Below, in pieces: positions 1 through 11,691 of a stretch of 64,000 nucleotides of DNA. The stretch comes from Branchiostoma floridae (lineage: Eukaryota; Chordata; Leptocardii; Amphioxiformes; Branchiostomatidae). The notes beneath the pieces were generated by a model. That model was not told the origin of the DNA and searched no databases. It worked only from the letters and a program-made list of their open reading frames with translations. Each line of letters begins with the position of its first letter. The stretch's first letter is position 1. Both the position numbers and the translations under genes were made by a program. The DNA lies in contig NC_049986.1 in the NCBI RefSeq assembly GCF_000003815.2, positions 17,127,375 to 17,191,374 on the forward strand. The letters run 5' to 3'.

Positions 1-1732
1 GTTGGGTTTGTACAGACTTGACAAGTTGCCCCTTTGATTAAAGCTTATGACCTTTATAGATCTATTTGATGGCCATTAACCTGCGATAATGCCCTTGTCG
101 TTCAAAGGTCCCTTTTCCAGACGACCGTCTCTAGACATCATGAAAAGTTCAATATCACAATCGATAAACCTGTAAACTAGAATTACCAAAATATTCCGTA
201 CCTGACTCCAAATATGATCATGGATTAGGGCGGGGATTGGGATCGACCGCACGTACCTTTGGCCGCTGATAATGTTGATTGTATGATGCTATATCGTTCC
301 TCTGGGTCACGTAATATATACTTTGTGTGGATTCTTGCCGTTATACACGTCCAAGTAAATTTTGAGGTCACAAGTTTATGTTTGACCGATGGAATTGCTC
401 TGTAAATTTCATTTTAAAGTCTTGTAACCAGCAAGGTAGCTTTCGCATTCATAAAACGTCATCGTGAACTGAAAGAGGGTTATTCCATTGCACGAGATGC
501 CAATGGCTCCTTTTAATGCGATATTTTCCGCTGAGAGACCTTTATTTACGAGCTAATACTATAGAATATACTATCTTTATTGATGATAAATATGCTTTTG
601 AAGCTCAGCAATACTTTCCTGTTAAAATGACATTAACATGGCACAAATAACACGAGCGTTGACATGGAAAAACGATTCGCCTTGATCCACAAATAATCCT
701 CGTCAAGCGCACTATTCACTCCAAGGGGAATACTGATGAACTGCATATCTGTGCATTTACCATCTGGCTCCTTCTATGGAGAAATCTGTTGATATGATGA
801 TTGATATGATGATGAATACTACTATGCAGCAATCTAGAGGTGCTGACATCGGTTGTGATGTCATGAGACCATGCTTGTTCTACAGAAGTGATCATATCTG
901 TCAGTGTATTACTTGATCAAATCAATAAAAAAAATTGCAACTGATACTACTGAATACAACATAATCCAGCATTAACCAAACTTTTATTTACAAATATATT
1001 CAAAACCTTATATAGGCAAATTGTTATTCTCTGTAGAGGTAAATTCTTTATCTGCACCAAGCGCCTTGATAAAATTGTTGCTGAGTATGTAATACTATCA
1101 AGTATAAGTGATTTTCTTTCTGAAGGAAATGGGAAAATATTTGAAATTGTTACGTAGTATATAGTTTGCATTTTATATAATATTAGACAGTATATTGTTT
1201 AGTAACTATTTTGATAACGGTTCTTCGGAGGGGAAATGACACGTGGCACCAGCTGTTGGAATGTATGTTTCAGGAATGTCCCTAAATGACAGGATACAAT
1301 GACACGTTTGGCAGAATGACTTTCTTGTAGCAGGTTCTTTTACTTCAAATAATCTACAACTTCAACCCCTATGAAATGGAAAATGTACTTTTTTACAAAC
1401 GTGATGTGCTACAAATGATCCTTGACGTAGTCTTATAATAATCATTAGAAAATAATAGGGGACAGGAGATCAATTATTCAGAGTTGAAAAAAATACTGAA
1501 TAGAAAAGTTTTGTTTCCAAAGTAGCTAACGTCTAAGCAAATGAAATCCACTGCAATTGCGATTCCCCACTGTTGCTGCAGTTTCGTCCTGAAAAGTGGT
1601 TTCTTGGCAAATTCCTTTTATCTAGAAAAAAAGTGCACTGGCATATAGTATCTGATGTATTTACGTACGTACGAAGAACAACAACAATACGTATTTGGTT
1701 CCCTACCAATATGTTAAATGCATTTATACAGC
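1..1732. other. non-coding flank 3' of the LRR-Ig gene
   Basis: No open reading frame with recognisable protein features is present. The stretch is AT-rich and lies downstream of the stop codon of the minus-strand receptor gene, so part of it is probably its 3' untranslated region. A short direct repeat (GATATGATGATT-like, around 790-815) is the only local repetition seen. Confidence 0.5.
983..988 (-). promoter_or_regulatory. possible poly(A) signal AATAAA for the LRR-Ig gene
   Basis: The plus strand reads TTTATT, so the minus strand carries a canonical AATAAA about 745 bases past the stop codon. It is the nearest canonical hexamer I found on that strand. A hexamer this common is weak evidence; the position only fits a 3' UTR of ordinary length. 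Confidence 0.2.
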
Positions 1733-3586
1733 TTAGACTATTGTTTCAGTGGCAGGATTTACAGTCATATCTTCGAAAATGCCTGTCAGTTTACTTACAG
1801 TATACACATCGGGTATTTCTACAGTCTCCTCAGGATCTATACTCTTAACACAAGACACGTTAAATCGTGACTCTGATGCTTCCTCCTTCTTTAACTTGGC
1901 TAATCTCTTATTCTTTCGATCGTCTCTGTTTCTTTCCTTGGAACATTTCATAACCGCACAGACCAAAATCCACAACAGGGTTCCTAGAGAAACAGCTGCG
2001 ACGAGAGCCGCGATGAGATAGCCTTTGTACAGCGTCATAAAAGTATCCTGATCCTGATCTTTTTGTGTAGGTGAGTCCATTGGAGGAATCTTTGTAGCAT
2101 CAACCGTTGGATTCACACGGCGGTCGTCTGGCTCCAGGTTTACGTCTCTCTGTGTATACTGTGTTCTATTCAAAAGAAAGACGTCCTCGTCACGCAGATT
2201 TGTGCAGTAGCTAGGGTCGAAATCATCGACCTCTGGAATGTCATCTAGATTGATAGGAACTTGCGTGGCGGCGAACTCCGGGAGAATGCTACCCGTGACG
2301 TTCAGAATTTTGTAGAAGTTGTCAAAGCCAGCGTCATTCGTGGCCATACAGCGGTACACTCCCGCGTCGGACATCGTTACCCTAGAAATGTTGAGGGTAC
2401 CATCATTGATGACTTTAACTCGTCCGCCTCTGAAAGAACTTCGTTTTGCTTTACTACCATCCGGTGTTATCCAGCTGATAGCCGTCTCTACACCCGGTGA
2501 AAGTTCACACTGCAATGCTGCATTGCCTCCCAGAGTGGCGTTGACTGTCGGGTGAACCTTTTGGATGTGTGGCCTCTTGCATTTTAAGCTCGACAATGGC
2601 ACGTCACAGAGAAGTCTGCCGCGCAAGTCGACCGGGGAAAAGCAACCACCGCATCGCTGTAACTGGAGCAAACTCGTGTCGTTGCGCACATGTTGTTGTA
2701 GCCATCTTGCTAACCAATGAACAACGCAAGTACAGTTCCACGGATTCCGCTGGAGGGATACTTTTACCAAAGAGGTATCTCTAAAGAGCCGGAATGGCAA
2801 GCTGGTAATGTTATTGTAAGACAGATCTAACTCTGACAAACTGAAAAGGTCGTCAAATGAGTCCTGCTCCACAGAGGATAAATGGTTATAGGACAATACT
2901 AGTTTCGTTAACTTTACAAGACCCTGAAGATTATTTGCATTCAGGACAGATATTGAGTTCCTTGACACATCCAGATCCTGAAGACTAGTCACATGTTGTA
3001 AATAAGGCAAGCGGCGTAAGTTCGAATCTGACATGGTAAGAGATACCAGAGCAGTCAATCCATTGAATGCATTCCTGGATATCGCTTTGAGTTGGCGCAA
3101 TTCCCGCAAGTCCAGTTTTCTGAGCGAGGGCAAATGGGAGAAGGTGTAGGCCTCCAGGCAGATAATCGGATTTCCTTGTAGTCTCAACTCCCGTAGGTTG
3201 GTAAGATACCTGAACATGCCCCCTTGTAGACTTCTCAGGCGATTTCTGCGCAAATTGAGTATCTGTAATCGATACAACCCATTAAATGCTCCTTCTTGGA
3301 TGGTCATGATTGCGTTTTCGCTGAGGTCCAAACGTTCGAGCTGTCGCAATCTGAGAAACTGGTCTCTTTTGAGGGACTCGATGGCGTTTGCCTTCAGGAG
3401 TAGTTCCGAAGTGTTCTCGTAGATTCCTCTTGGTACGTCCGTTATTCCTCTGCTACTGCAGTTGATTTGAGTGAATGACTGTCCGCAGTCACACTGCTTA
3501 GGACACGTGACACACATCATCGGAACAAAGCAGCCAAACACGGCAACAACCAGGAGTTCCAGGAAGACCGGTTCTAGTGCGGCCAT
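1733..3586 (-). CDS. single-pass LRR-Ig cell-surface receptor, netrin-G-ligand/LRRC4-like
   Basis: A 617-residue type I membrane protein, probably an adhesion or recognition receptor. Numbering from the ATG: signal peptide about 1-25; LRRNT with C28, C32, C34, C43; about nine leucine-rich repeats over 59-280; LRRCT opening with NPWNCTC (C285, C287) and closing at C336; one I-set-like Ig domain with C360, W372 and the DAGVYRC motif ending at C413; an acidic stalk about 440-518; a membrane helix at about 522-546; a basic juxtamembrane stretch; and a 71-residue tail ending ETIV, a class I PDZ ligand. Nine N-glycosylation sequons lie outside the membrane. There is no FN3 domain, which argues against LRFN. 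Vertebrate NGL/LRRC4 proteins share this order, similar length and a terminal ETQI. LINGO-like or a lineage-specific LRR-Ig protein are the alternatives. The reading frame is uninterrupted, so the coding part is intronless. The frame extends 15 codons upstream, but the only upstream start-like codon is GTG at 3629-3631, which is not expected in animals; I therefore start at the ATG at 3584-3586. Confidence 0.92.
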   Translation of the reverse strand: MAALEPVFLELLVVAVFGCFVPMMCVTCPKQCDCGQSFTQINCSSRGITDVPRGIYENTSELLLKANAIESLKRDQFLRLRQLERLDLSENAIMTIQEGAFNGLYRLQILNLRRNRLRSLQGGMFRYLTNLRELRLQGNPIICLEAYTFSHLPSLRKLDLRELRQLKAISRNAFNGLTALVSLTMSDSNLRRLPYLQHVTSLQDLDVSRNSISVLNANNLQGLVKLTKLVLSYNHLSSVEQDSFDDLFSLSELDLSYNNITSLPFRLFRDTSLVKVSLQRNPWNCTCVVHWLARWLQQHVRNDTSLLQLQRCGGCFSPVDLRGRLLCDVPLSSLKCKRPHIQKVHPTVNATLGGNAALQCELSPGVETAISWITPDGSKAKRSSFRGGRVKVINDGTLNISRVTMSDAGVYRCMATNDAGFDNFYKILNVTGSILPEFAATQVPINLDDIPEVDDFDPSYCTNLRDEDVFLLNRTQYTQRDVNLEPDDRRVNPTVDATKIPPMDSPTQKDQDQDTFMTLYKGYLIAALVAAVSLGTLLWILVCAVMKCSKERNRDDRKNKRLAKLKKEEASESRFNVSCVKSIDPEETVEIPDVYTVSKLTGIFEDMTVNPATETIV

Positions 3587-3661
3587 ACTTGTCAGACTGT
3601 CCTGATAATATTTGTAAACACAAGGAATCACCGCATAGAACAGCTGGATGATACTAGTTCA
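3583..3661 (-). promoter_or_regulatory. start-codon context and upstream in-frame stop of the LRR-Ig gene
   Basis: The ATG at 3584-3586 has A at -3 and G at +4, a strong Kozak context. Reading upstream in frame on the minus strand, a TGA stop lies at 3659-3661 with no ATG between, so this ATG is the first usable start. A pyrimidine-rich stretch followed by TTATCAG just upstream could be a splice acceptor, placing an exon start near 3601 and an intron in the 5' UTR; that part is speculative. Confidence 0.6.
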
Positions 3662-6600
3662 GCTGCCTCAAGTTTCTATGAGAGAATACTTTTTCTATCA
3701 CTGTTTCGGTGTTCATTTGTAATTAGTGCCAGGTGCTTTTCAGCCGATCGCGCAAAGCAGAACCGAAAATGTCTGCCACAGCGGAACTTGGCTGATAACA
3801 CTGGAAGTCTGTGTTGCATCCCCCTGTGCCAAGGCTGTCCAACAAATTTTCCATGTGCCAATTAAACACGGCATGTCCCCATTCTAGTCATAAAACCGCG
3901 AAGAATCCATTTGACACGGAGATCCTGCAATCAGGCTCGTCCTATCGGTATATCGATGCACTCCTTTTTCGGTAAGTCTATTGATTTCTCCACTTAAAAA
4001 TAAGCCCAGGGGACGTTTAAATCGTCGCCTCAGAATGAAAGTTTCACAGGATCTATTCAGGGTCAAGCCACCTCATTCTTATAAGGACAATACAGCATCG
4101 TAGTCTGAATACTTTACAGAGTCATCAGTGTGATCATAAACACCAAAGGTATGGACGCATTCTCTCAGATGCATCATCCACAGAGTGGGTGAAAAATCCT
4201 TTGGTCGTTTAATTGGAGTAGAAATAGGTTTTCCAATAACACAACCAAGCTAGATGATATGTTGGAGGTGCTTCTCGTGGTCGTTACTGCGTTTATGTTC
4301 TTCGTTTTAAATCGTCTTGGCTATTTGAACAAAGTCAGTAATGGTCCTTTCGAACATCTCCACAGCGTTGATTCTTAATCGTCATCTTGAACTTCCTGTC
4401 CGTAGCACTTACTCATCCGGATGGTAGCCCGCTGGTGGGATGTTGGTGCACCCTGGAAGAACACAGAAACACAGAACAGTGCGTTAACACTTACAAATCA
4501 TGTCGCTTTGCGTTGGCTCACCTCATCTTTATCCAATGGCCAATAAATCTTTCACAAATTAACTTGGAACAGATGGCTCCTGTGGGTATTCTTCCGTGGC
4601 AAACGGCATTCTAACAGACTATTAAATGTTGTTCATTTCATCTCGACACCTGTTTTTGTCGCCTTCTATATCCCTTCTTATGTTAATGAGACAGGTTTTA
4701 ATTATCAGATCAATAATCATTATCAACAATTTTATCTATGCCAGTGCCTAAACGATTACATACTTTAATCATGCTTGCAAAAAAAGTCCATATTCATGGG
4801 ATGATTATCGGATGGAAGATAGTGATTAGACATTTCTTAATTTCTCTGCAAGCTTCCTGCTCCGTAAATCATAATGATGAAGGTTACCCCAGCGTGCGGT
4901 TCATGGGTTATTATGATGTTCCACGGCTGACATGGTTAAATAGTGTTCATATTACATTGGCATAGAGCTTCATGCCATTGTAGTGGGAATTGCTGTATTT
5001 TTTTACGTTTGCAATATACAGTATGTTTGTTATGTTTTAATCAGATGCATGTTTAGTGTATGAATGTATCTATGGTGTTTGCTGTACTGTATGTATCAAT
5101 AGTGTGAAGTATATAATGTGCTCCGTTGATATATGTGCCGTCCAGCCTTACCGACCAGTCGTTATAGGAACACGGCGTGCTTGGTTATTGACCTATTTCA
5201 CACAGAATGTAAATGATAAAAGGTACATAACATTTCCGAATCAATTTGGGCTACCTTGGCATATGAAAATGCAATTTTAATCCCTAATGTAATGCTGGAA
5301 TACGCGAATGGAATAAACAATCAGATATGCTTATCTTGTGGTAGAGACTTCGTTTGAACTTGATTCGGCGTCCTATGGAGACCTTATCAGCTCGTCTGCG
5401 GGGTTATCTTGGACTGAGCCCAGCCAGGTGCCTTGTAGTACCAACATCCTTTCATGTACATCATGCAGAATTACCCTCCTGCCTTCTACCATATAAGCTT
5501 AACCGAAGTACACCATAAATCCTATGCCAGGTTAGGAAGTTTACGTTGCATTGGCACAATTTGCCAAGTGGCTCGGTTCAAGGCCTCATTTGAATGCTGC
5601 AGACATATCGTATTAGACATAAGGAAACGTATGATGCGTTACCGCGACCCCCTCCTTAATGTCAACCCCGAGGTAAAATTCTATTTTCTCACTAAGATTA
5701 ATAGTGAGATCCCTGCTCTACAGGTCGATGCTTACCGTGACCAACGCATTAAACTTGGAAATTCTCCACCATTGCTGATGGTGTTGATTTGGAGTTTACG
5801 ACCTCATGACCACAAACTTTGACTAACCCGTTCTTCTCCATTAGTGGTCAAGATGAGTTCAGTTAGTTGATATTCCCTCGGCATATCGGCTCCATATGTG
5901 CTATATATGCACATTGCACCTCTCACCTGAAGTAATCTCGCCAAAAGGCTACTTTATACATTTCTGGCAGGCAGTGGGATTTCATCTATATTTCTAGATA
6001 TGTCTAGGCACCATCAGTGTGTATAGTCTTTGTACTACACTATACCCGCCCACGGGATAACCTAGGTCTGACCTCAAAGGAATCATGTCGTGAAACGACG
6101 TAAGACCTGAGACTAACAAGGTGATGCAGAGACACATCTGAGGCGATCTCTTGACTCTCACTGTAATTAGATACGTTCGAAATGCAGTGATCTAAAGTTT
6201 TGCAATCAACGTACCTTTGAATGACATGAATCGCGCTGGTAGACCCTTCTGTCCTTCTCCCTCTCTGTTTCCTGCCCCGGTCACCAGTGGGCGAGGTCGG
6301 GACTACACCTCATTCCTTCCAAGCAGAACCAGGGAAAACCAATTAACAGGTAGCCCTTTGCTCAACCCTCTGCAACCGATCATGCAAGGCTGGGTGCCGA
6401 GGAGAATGGGGGTAGATTTACCACTAGCCGCCCATTCCATTTCACTCCTGGAAATGAAGTCTGGGATAGCGTCCCCAGCCCGCTCTAAGGAAATCCATTA
6501 TGCAGCAGACTTGACATTCGATCGTGCTGGTAGCTGATATGATGTAAGATCCATTGGCAAGACTTCGATTATTTCTTACCGTACAATCCCTTTGTATTGG

Positions 6601-8793
6601 GTAAAGATGATGTCGGCAATCACGGGACGGTTAATATCACACGAGATGCTGCTACGCAAAACGCTCTCTTTGCACAGTCGTTTGGGATTAGAATATGGCG
6701 GCACAACGACAAACATCATCTAACTTGCATTCTGTTCGTGTGTTGGAAGCCGCTTGCAGTCGTGTTTCATCGTGTCTTGAAGCATAAAAATCGATCTGCT
6801 TCTAAAGTCTGCTGTCAGTGAAAGAAATTAGAAAAGATTCATTGAAGGTGGCTTGGGTCCCAATCCTGGCCTGTTTTCCAATATAAGATGAAGTCTGTGA
6901 CCCCATTTCCCTCACGATGAAAAATCCATTTGAGCCAATAGTCGAGCCAACCGATGATATTGAGCTTGTTGGTGACAAACAGGTTTAGCCATCTCAAGCT
7001 GTGATTGGTCTTCTTCAACCTGATTCCAGACCGTTCAAATGTATGCAGAAGAATTCAGTCCAGGCCCGATCACCAGCATCTCCTGTGTGTGAAACTATTA
7101 TGGTGGCTCCGTGGGTGATATCGTTCCCTCCCCTGAGTGCTATTGACCACCGCCGCGCATATCAAATCTTCACTGAGTTCAGTTCGTCGAAAACCTTGCC
7201 AGGGCAGATACCTCACAATACATCGGCCCCTTGCTGAGACACCAGGTAGGTTTTATAGCCCACAAGTTTCGCGACTTCTTAACCCAGCCTCATCTCGTGT
7301 GTGTGCGGGAAGTACCCAATCAACGGGCTCTGGTCCGTGTGAAGCCTATAAAATCCGTTTACGGCAAGGTTTGAATGGTCTCCCTGAGACGGGCTTGGTT
7401 ATGCCTAGTTCGGTGTAAACTGTAAGTGGTTAATAATTTAGAGATCCCTGGTTAACGATCACCTCGTTATAGCCTGGCACCCAAGAGATATCAAACGGTC
7501 ACGTGGTCGGTAGGTGCTCGTCTTCTGCTCGTTCCGGCGCTTACGGCTCATCAGATCTAGGTTGAATCTGGAAGCAGAAATAAGGCAAATGATTTATTCA
7601 TTGGTCTCAATAGTCTCTGATAAAAGATGAACAGATTACGCTGCGATATAAAAACACAGACCGAAGAGTTAATAGATAATGATACTTTATTCTGAAAATC
7701 CCTTGCCATCTAATCAAGATGAATGACTGCTACAGTTTTTGATGAGAAGCCAGTTTTATTATTTCTTTCCAATCAATACGCCTTGATGTGTTCTCGCCCT
7801 CCTGTGGCTCGCTCCAGGCTGAATTAGCTTAAGCCGGGACTGTCAGCTTCACTCTGATAGAATACATCAAATAAAACTTGATGCCATCATAGCTGTTTTA
7901 ACTGTAGGGTTGCGCTATCAATATTATCTGGTACATCATTAATTGGGAAACATCGATTTGGGTAATTCTGCATCAGTCCGGAAAGAACAGGGATAGGCTA
8001 CTCAGCGAGCAGTATGACTGATGAGCCACTTAAATAAGCATTACCTTCAGTTTCCTTTCTCAATATGATTCTATTAGCGCTAATATTTGCGGGGAATATA
8101 AGAATGATTTAAATGGCTACCTTTCTTGTCATCTACAACAAGATAAATCATTGACTCACAGAGATGAAGATTTGCCAAAAGGATCCAAACATTTATACTT
8201 TTCTGCGCATTTTAGGATCAAAGAAATATGAATGTTATCAAAGTGCCATCTATCAACATCATAATTATCAAAGTAATAAGGCTGCATGTTAATGCTCATC
8301 CTCAAGGCAAGATACACTTCGTAGAGCAATACATAACGCCTTTATATTGCCAGCAACATAATCTTCAGTTGCTGTACATAACACCCCGACATGGGGGAAG
8401 ATGCTGAAACAACAACACTTCAACTAGTGAACTGTTACCTGTTTTTTAAGTGTATAATGATTACATGATTTTACATGGTAAGATTACAAAGATTGAAGGT
8501 AAGATTACAAAAAAATGTATGGTATCCACTCCAGTCGGAATTGCAATTGTGTTATGTTGAACATACTGGAAAGAATCGGCCGCGCACATTTCTTCACTAT
8601 GTTTCCCTTAGATGGTAGCAAACAACTTCATTGTTCAATTACAGCTCTTGGACTAAGTGGAAAATCTGTTCCCTAACACGATCACTTGGCAATTGGTCAG
8701 AGGGAACAGCTTCAGACGTGTTACGGTACCGTTAATCTCATCATGTGTGCTGTTGGCGACGTAATCCTGATGGTAGCCGCCGGCCCTTCGTTA
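3662..8793. other. non-coding region upstream of the LRR-Ig gene
   Basis: The 5' flank of the receptor gene should contain its promoter, but I see no clear TATA or initiator. Open frames at 5454-5822 (122 codons) and 6217-6537 (106 codons) resemble no family I know and have no domain signatures. A small direct repeat (GGTAAGATTACAAA twice) lies near 8479-8512. Nothing else recognisable. Confidence 0.45.
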
Positions 8794-9032
8794 TACCCCC
8801 TTTCCACTAAGACGGCGCTCTCACCGCGCTCTATCTGCGACCTCAAATTTGACAGATGAACGAATTTTGCCGGAAAAAAAAACAAATTTTTACGCTATGT
8901 GTATTTTGTTGTCTTCCTAGTCATACTTTTACATTTTGTATGATATACCCAGTATGGAATGGAAGGTTACACATATCCTATTTAGGTCGCAGTGATAGCG
9001 CAGCGCGATCGCCGTCTAGTGGAAAGGAGGCC
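8794..9032 (+). mobile_element. foldback MITE-like element, family A copy 1
   Basis: Imperfect terminal inverted repeats of about 45 bp (8799-8843 against 8984-9028) begin CCTTTCCACTA and end in TGCGACCT, roughly 80% identical between arms. Flanking TTA at 8791-8793 and 9033-9035 could be a 3-bp target duplication, as in PIF/Harbinger elements. The interior, including a conserved stretch around TACATTTTGTATGAT, recurs near 16.6, 31.7, 47.3 and, inverted, 52.3 kb. It has no coding capacity, so it would be a non-autonomous element. The superfamily is inferred from the ends only. Confidence 0.65.
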
Positions 9033-9035
9033 TTA

Positions 9036-10386
9036 CGACAAGCGAATGTGTCGTGCGCTGATTGCGTTTTCAACAAAGATTCTGAATAGGTAATAAATTC
9101 ATGAAATACAATATTCAAATGTTAACTTCAGCTCAATATTATAATAACATCATAAGTGAGCGTTTTCGTCTGTTTATTTTAAGACATAAGTCTATTATTG
9201 CATGAGAGGTACTTGGAGCTTAAGTGAGCGTTCCCCCTTTATTTCCGACGAAAAAATTAGCATATCAGTGCATGACAGGCACGACTCGGGTTTTGGCACA
9301 GCCACCAAGGCATAAACCTATGAAGCGTCATAGTGACAGATGTTGGGGCAAGCCTATAAGAATGCATGAGGGTATACCCTCCATCAGATTGCCACCTCAT
9401 GAGATCCATGCCACAAAACCTCCGCTCCTCCTAATGTGTCACGCGGGATTCCTCTCTGTCTCATCATTTCCTCTGATTTGGAAACAGAAAAATCTCCATT
9501 TGTTCTAGAATACTTTCATCTCAGTCAACAGACACAATTCACGGGCGGGAAAAGCAGACACGTTCGTCATTACGAGTGTTTAAAGAAGTAATGATGCCGC
9601 TCTTCCATTTGTGACCCCTGGATATTAGTCACGACATATAGATACGTTTAAAATCACTTGGCGGCGGAGGATGAACGTGATCATAATGCATTATGTAGCT
9701 TTCATGTCTGGCAGGGCGTTTTACTTTACTCTCTAATTGAATTCCTGGACTTTGCTGATGAACACGTGTTAAGGACAGTACCCACTAACAAATCCATACA
9801 GAAAGCATGACTGTACTTAACATTAAAATGTGTTTGAAAAACCTTTGATACATACGGTGACTGTTATAAGGGGCATGGCATCCACCCTAACCGTCCTGAT
9901 ATATTGCTAGTTTCCTCCTCTGTGTCATTCCCCTTCTACTCTTTACCCTCTTTCTGGAAATATTTCGTGGAGATCATACTAAGTTATGAGATGGGTGAAT
10001 AGTTCCCCCCTCTCTCCAAATATGTATAGAAGAAAGAAAAAGAAAGAAAAGTGAAGAGGAGGACAGGACAATAACTCGAGGCAACCGTGAGACAATAACA
10101 TGGGAAATACGTGGTTAACATACAAACATGCAGGTACAGGCTGGTTCCATTACCAGTTGCAAGGGCTTCATAAAGGAACCTAATATTTGACGACATGGGG
10201 GAAACCCATGACAACGCAGTTTGCAATAACCTTACAAAGCTGAAGGGCTAATTATATTAGAGTAAATGAAGCGTGCTACTAGTATGCTGACATATAACTT
10301 AATGTGCTAAACTCTACTACATACATACAGAACTATTTATATTTCAGCCATACATAGTATGGTGAAATATATTGTATTCGTAATGT
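9036..10386. other. non-coding stretch
   Basis: I see no gene or clear repeat here. Short open frames at 9224-9508 and 9984-10226 have no recognisable features. Confidence 0.4.
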
Positions 10387-10423
10387 TTCTTCTTTCTTCT
10401 TCTTCTTCTTCTTCTTCTTCTTT
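10387..10423 (+). repeat. (CTT)n microsatellite
   Basis: An almost pure TTC/CTT run, broken by a few extra T residues, sits immediately before the 163-bp tandem array. The microsatellite-plus-array arrangement looks like one composite repeat. Confidence 0.9.
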
Positions 10424-10443
10424 CTCCTGTCAAATCTTCAAAG

Positions 10444-11160
10444 TGATTCATCTCCACCGTTCCTGGACCGAATGACCTGAAATTTGCCACAGGGGTAGAA
10501 TGGGCCAATACCTTGATGCTTTTTTCTCAGTTTTTTTTTCATATCTGCCTCTAAAATGATTTTATTGAGATTTTTTGGTCAATTTTAGACCAAAACTGTA
10601 TATTTTGGCCCCTGTACCCTGGTATTACAACCAAATGAGCTGAAATTTGACAGAGATGTGCCTTGATAATGCCCCCATATAAATTCAATAACACTTTTGG
10701 TGTACAGTACAACAAAATGCTTATTTTTGCGATTTTTTGACCAATTTTTGACCAAAAAAGGACACTTTTGGCCCCTGTACCCTGGTATTACAACCAAATG
10801 AGCTGAAATTTGACAGAGATGTGCCTTGATAATGCCCCCATATAAATTCAATAACACTTTTGGTGTACAGTACAACAAAATGCTTATTTTTGCGATTTTT
10901 TGACCAATTTTTGACCAAAAAAGGACACTTTTGGCTCCTGTACCTTGGTATTGCAACCGAATGAGCTGAAATTTGACACAGATGTGCCTTGATAATCCCT
11001 TCATATAAATTCAATAACACTTTTGGTGTACAGTGCAACAAAATGCTTATTTTTGCGATTTTTGGCCAATTTTTGACCAAAAAAGGACACTTTTGGCCCC
11101 TGTACCCTGGTATTACAATTAAATGACCTGAAATTTGGTATAGATAGGCATTAGATACTT
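10444..11160 (+). repeat. 163-bp tandem array, about 4.5 units
   Basis: The anchor GGCCCCTGTACCCTGG begins at 10607, 10770, 10933 (as GGCTCCTG) and 11095, giving periods of 163, 163 and 162. A diverged unit precedes the first anchor from about 10444. The units at 10607 and 10770 are nearly identical. Each carries TGAGCTGAAATTTGACA and GACCAATTTTTGACC. Two long minus-strand open frames cross the array, but because 163 is not a multiple of three they read successive units in different frames. They therefore reflect few stop codons, not a repeated protein. Confidence 0.93.
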
Positions 11161-11184
11161 GGTAACAAGATTCAAGTAAAATTT

Positions 11185-11691
11185 TTGACATAAACAACTT
11201 TAAAATGATTAATTTTGGCACTTTTCTGAGGGAAAATTTGTTTTCTCTTGGCCTCCTGACGTGACCTTCCGTGACCCCACACAGAGCCACACCTGTGCGC
11301 GTCAGCCGGAGAGTTAATTGAATCAAAGACCTAGCCAATCAGCGAAGAGGAGGCCAAAGGCTAATTAATATTCATAAGCGGGGCCTCATGATCCCGTATA
11401 TAGCAGTGTTCCCGCCAGGGGGAGCGAAGCCCGCCTAAGGCTCTCGCATTTTAGACTATTCAGAAGGCTTTATATTGTATCAGTTCTTAGGGGCATATCT
11501 ATGATAATCGCAGTAGTCACTTAACTTCTCTTCAGGAGTTTAGCGTAACACTATTTCAGGTCAAACCGTCAAAGGCAACTAAAAACAAACTTAAACGTTA
11601 CTGAGTTCAACAGTACTTATAACTTGTTATCCGAAGTTGAAACGCTAGCGATGGTATTTTCGCTGCGCTGTTAGCTCCGTGCGACTGTTGT
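11185..11691 (+). repeat. half-kilobase direct duplication, copy 1
   Basis: This segment aligns over its whole length with 11692-12345. Shared blocks are AGCCAATCAGCGAAGAGGA, GGCTAATTAATATTCATAAG, CATTTTAGACTATT and a close GTGCGACT. It holds a CCAAT box and a TATA-like GTATATAGCAG about 65 bases on, spaced like a core promoter, although no open frame follows. It begins where the 163-bp array ends. Confidence 0.8.

Noticed and set aside
5454-5822. 122-codon open frame on the plus strand
   Set aside because: No domain, signal peptide or membrane segment and no family I recognise; length is compatible with chance in 64 kb.
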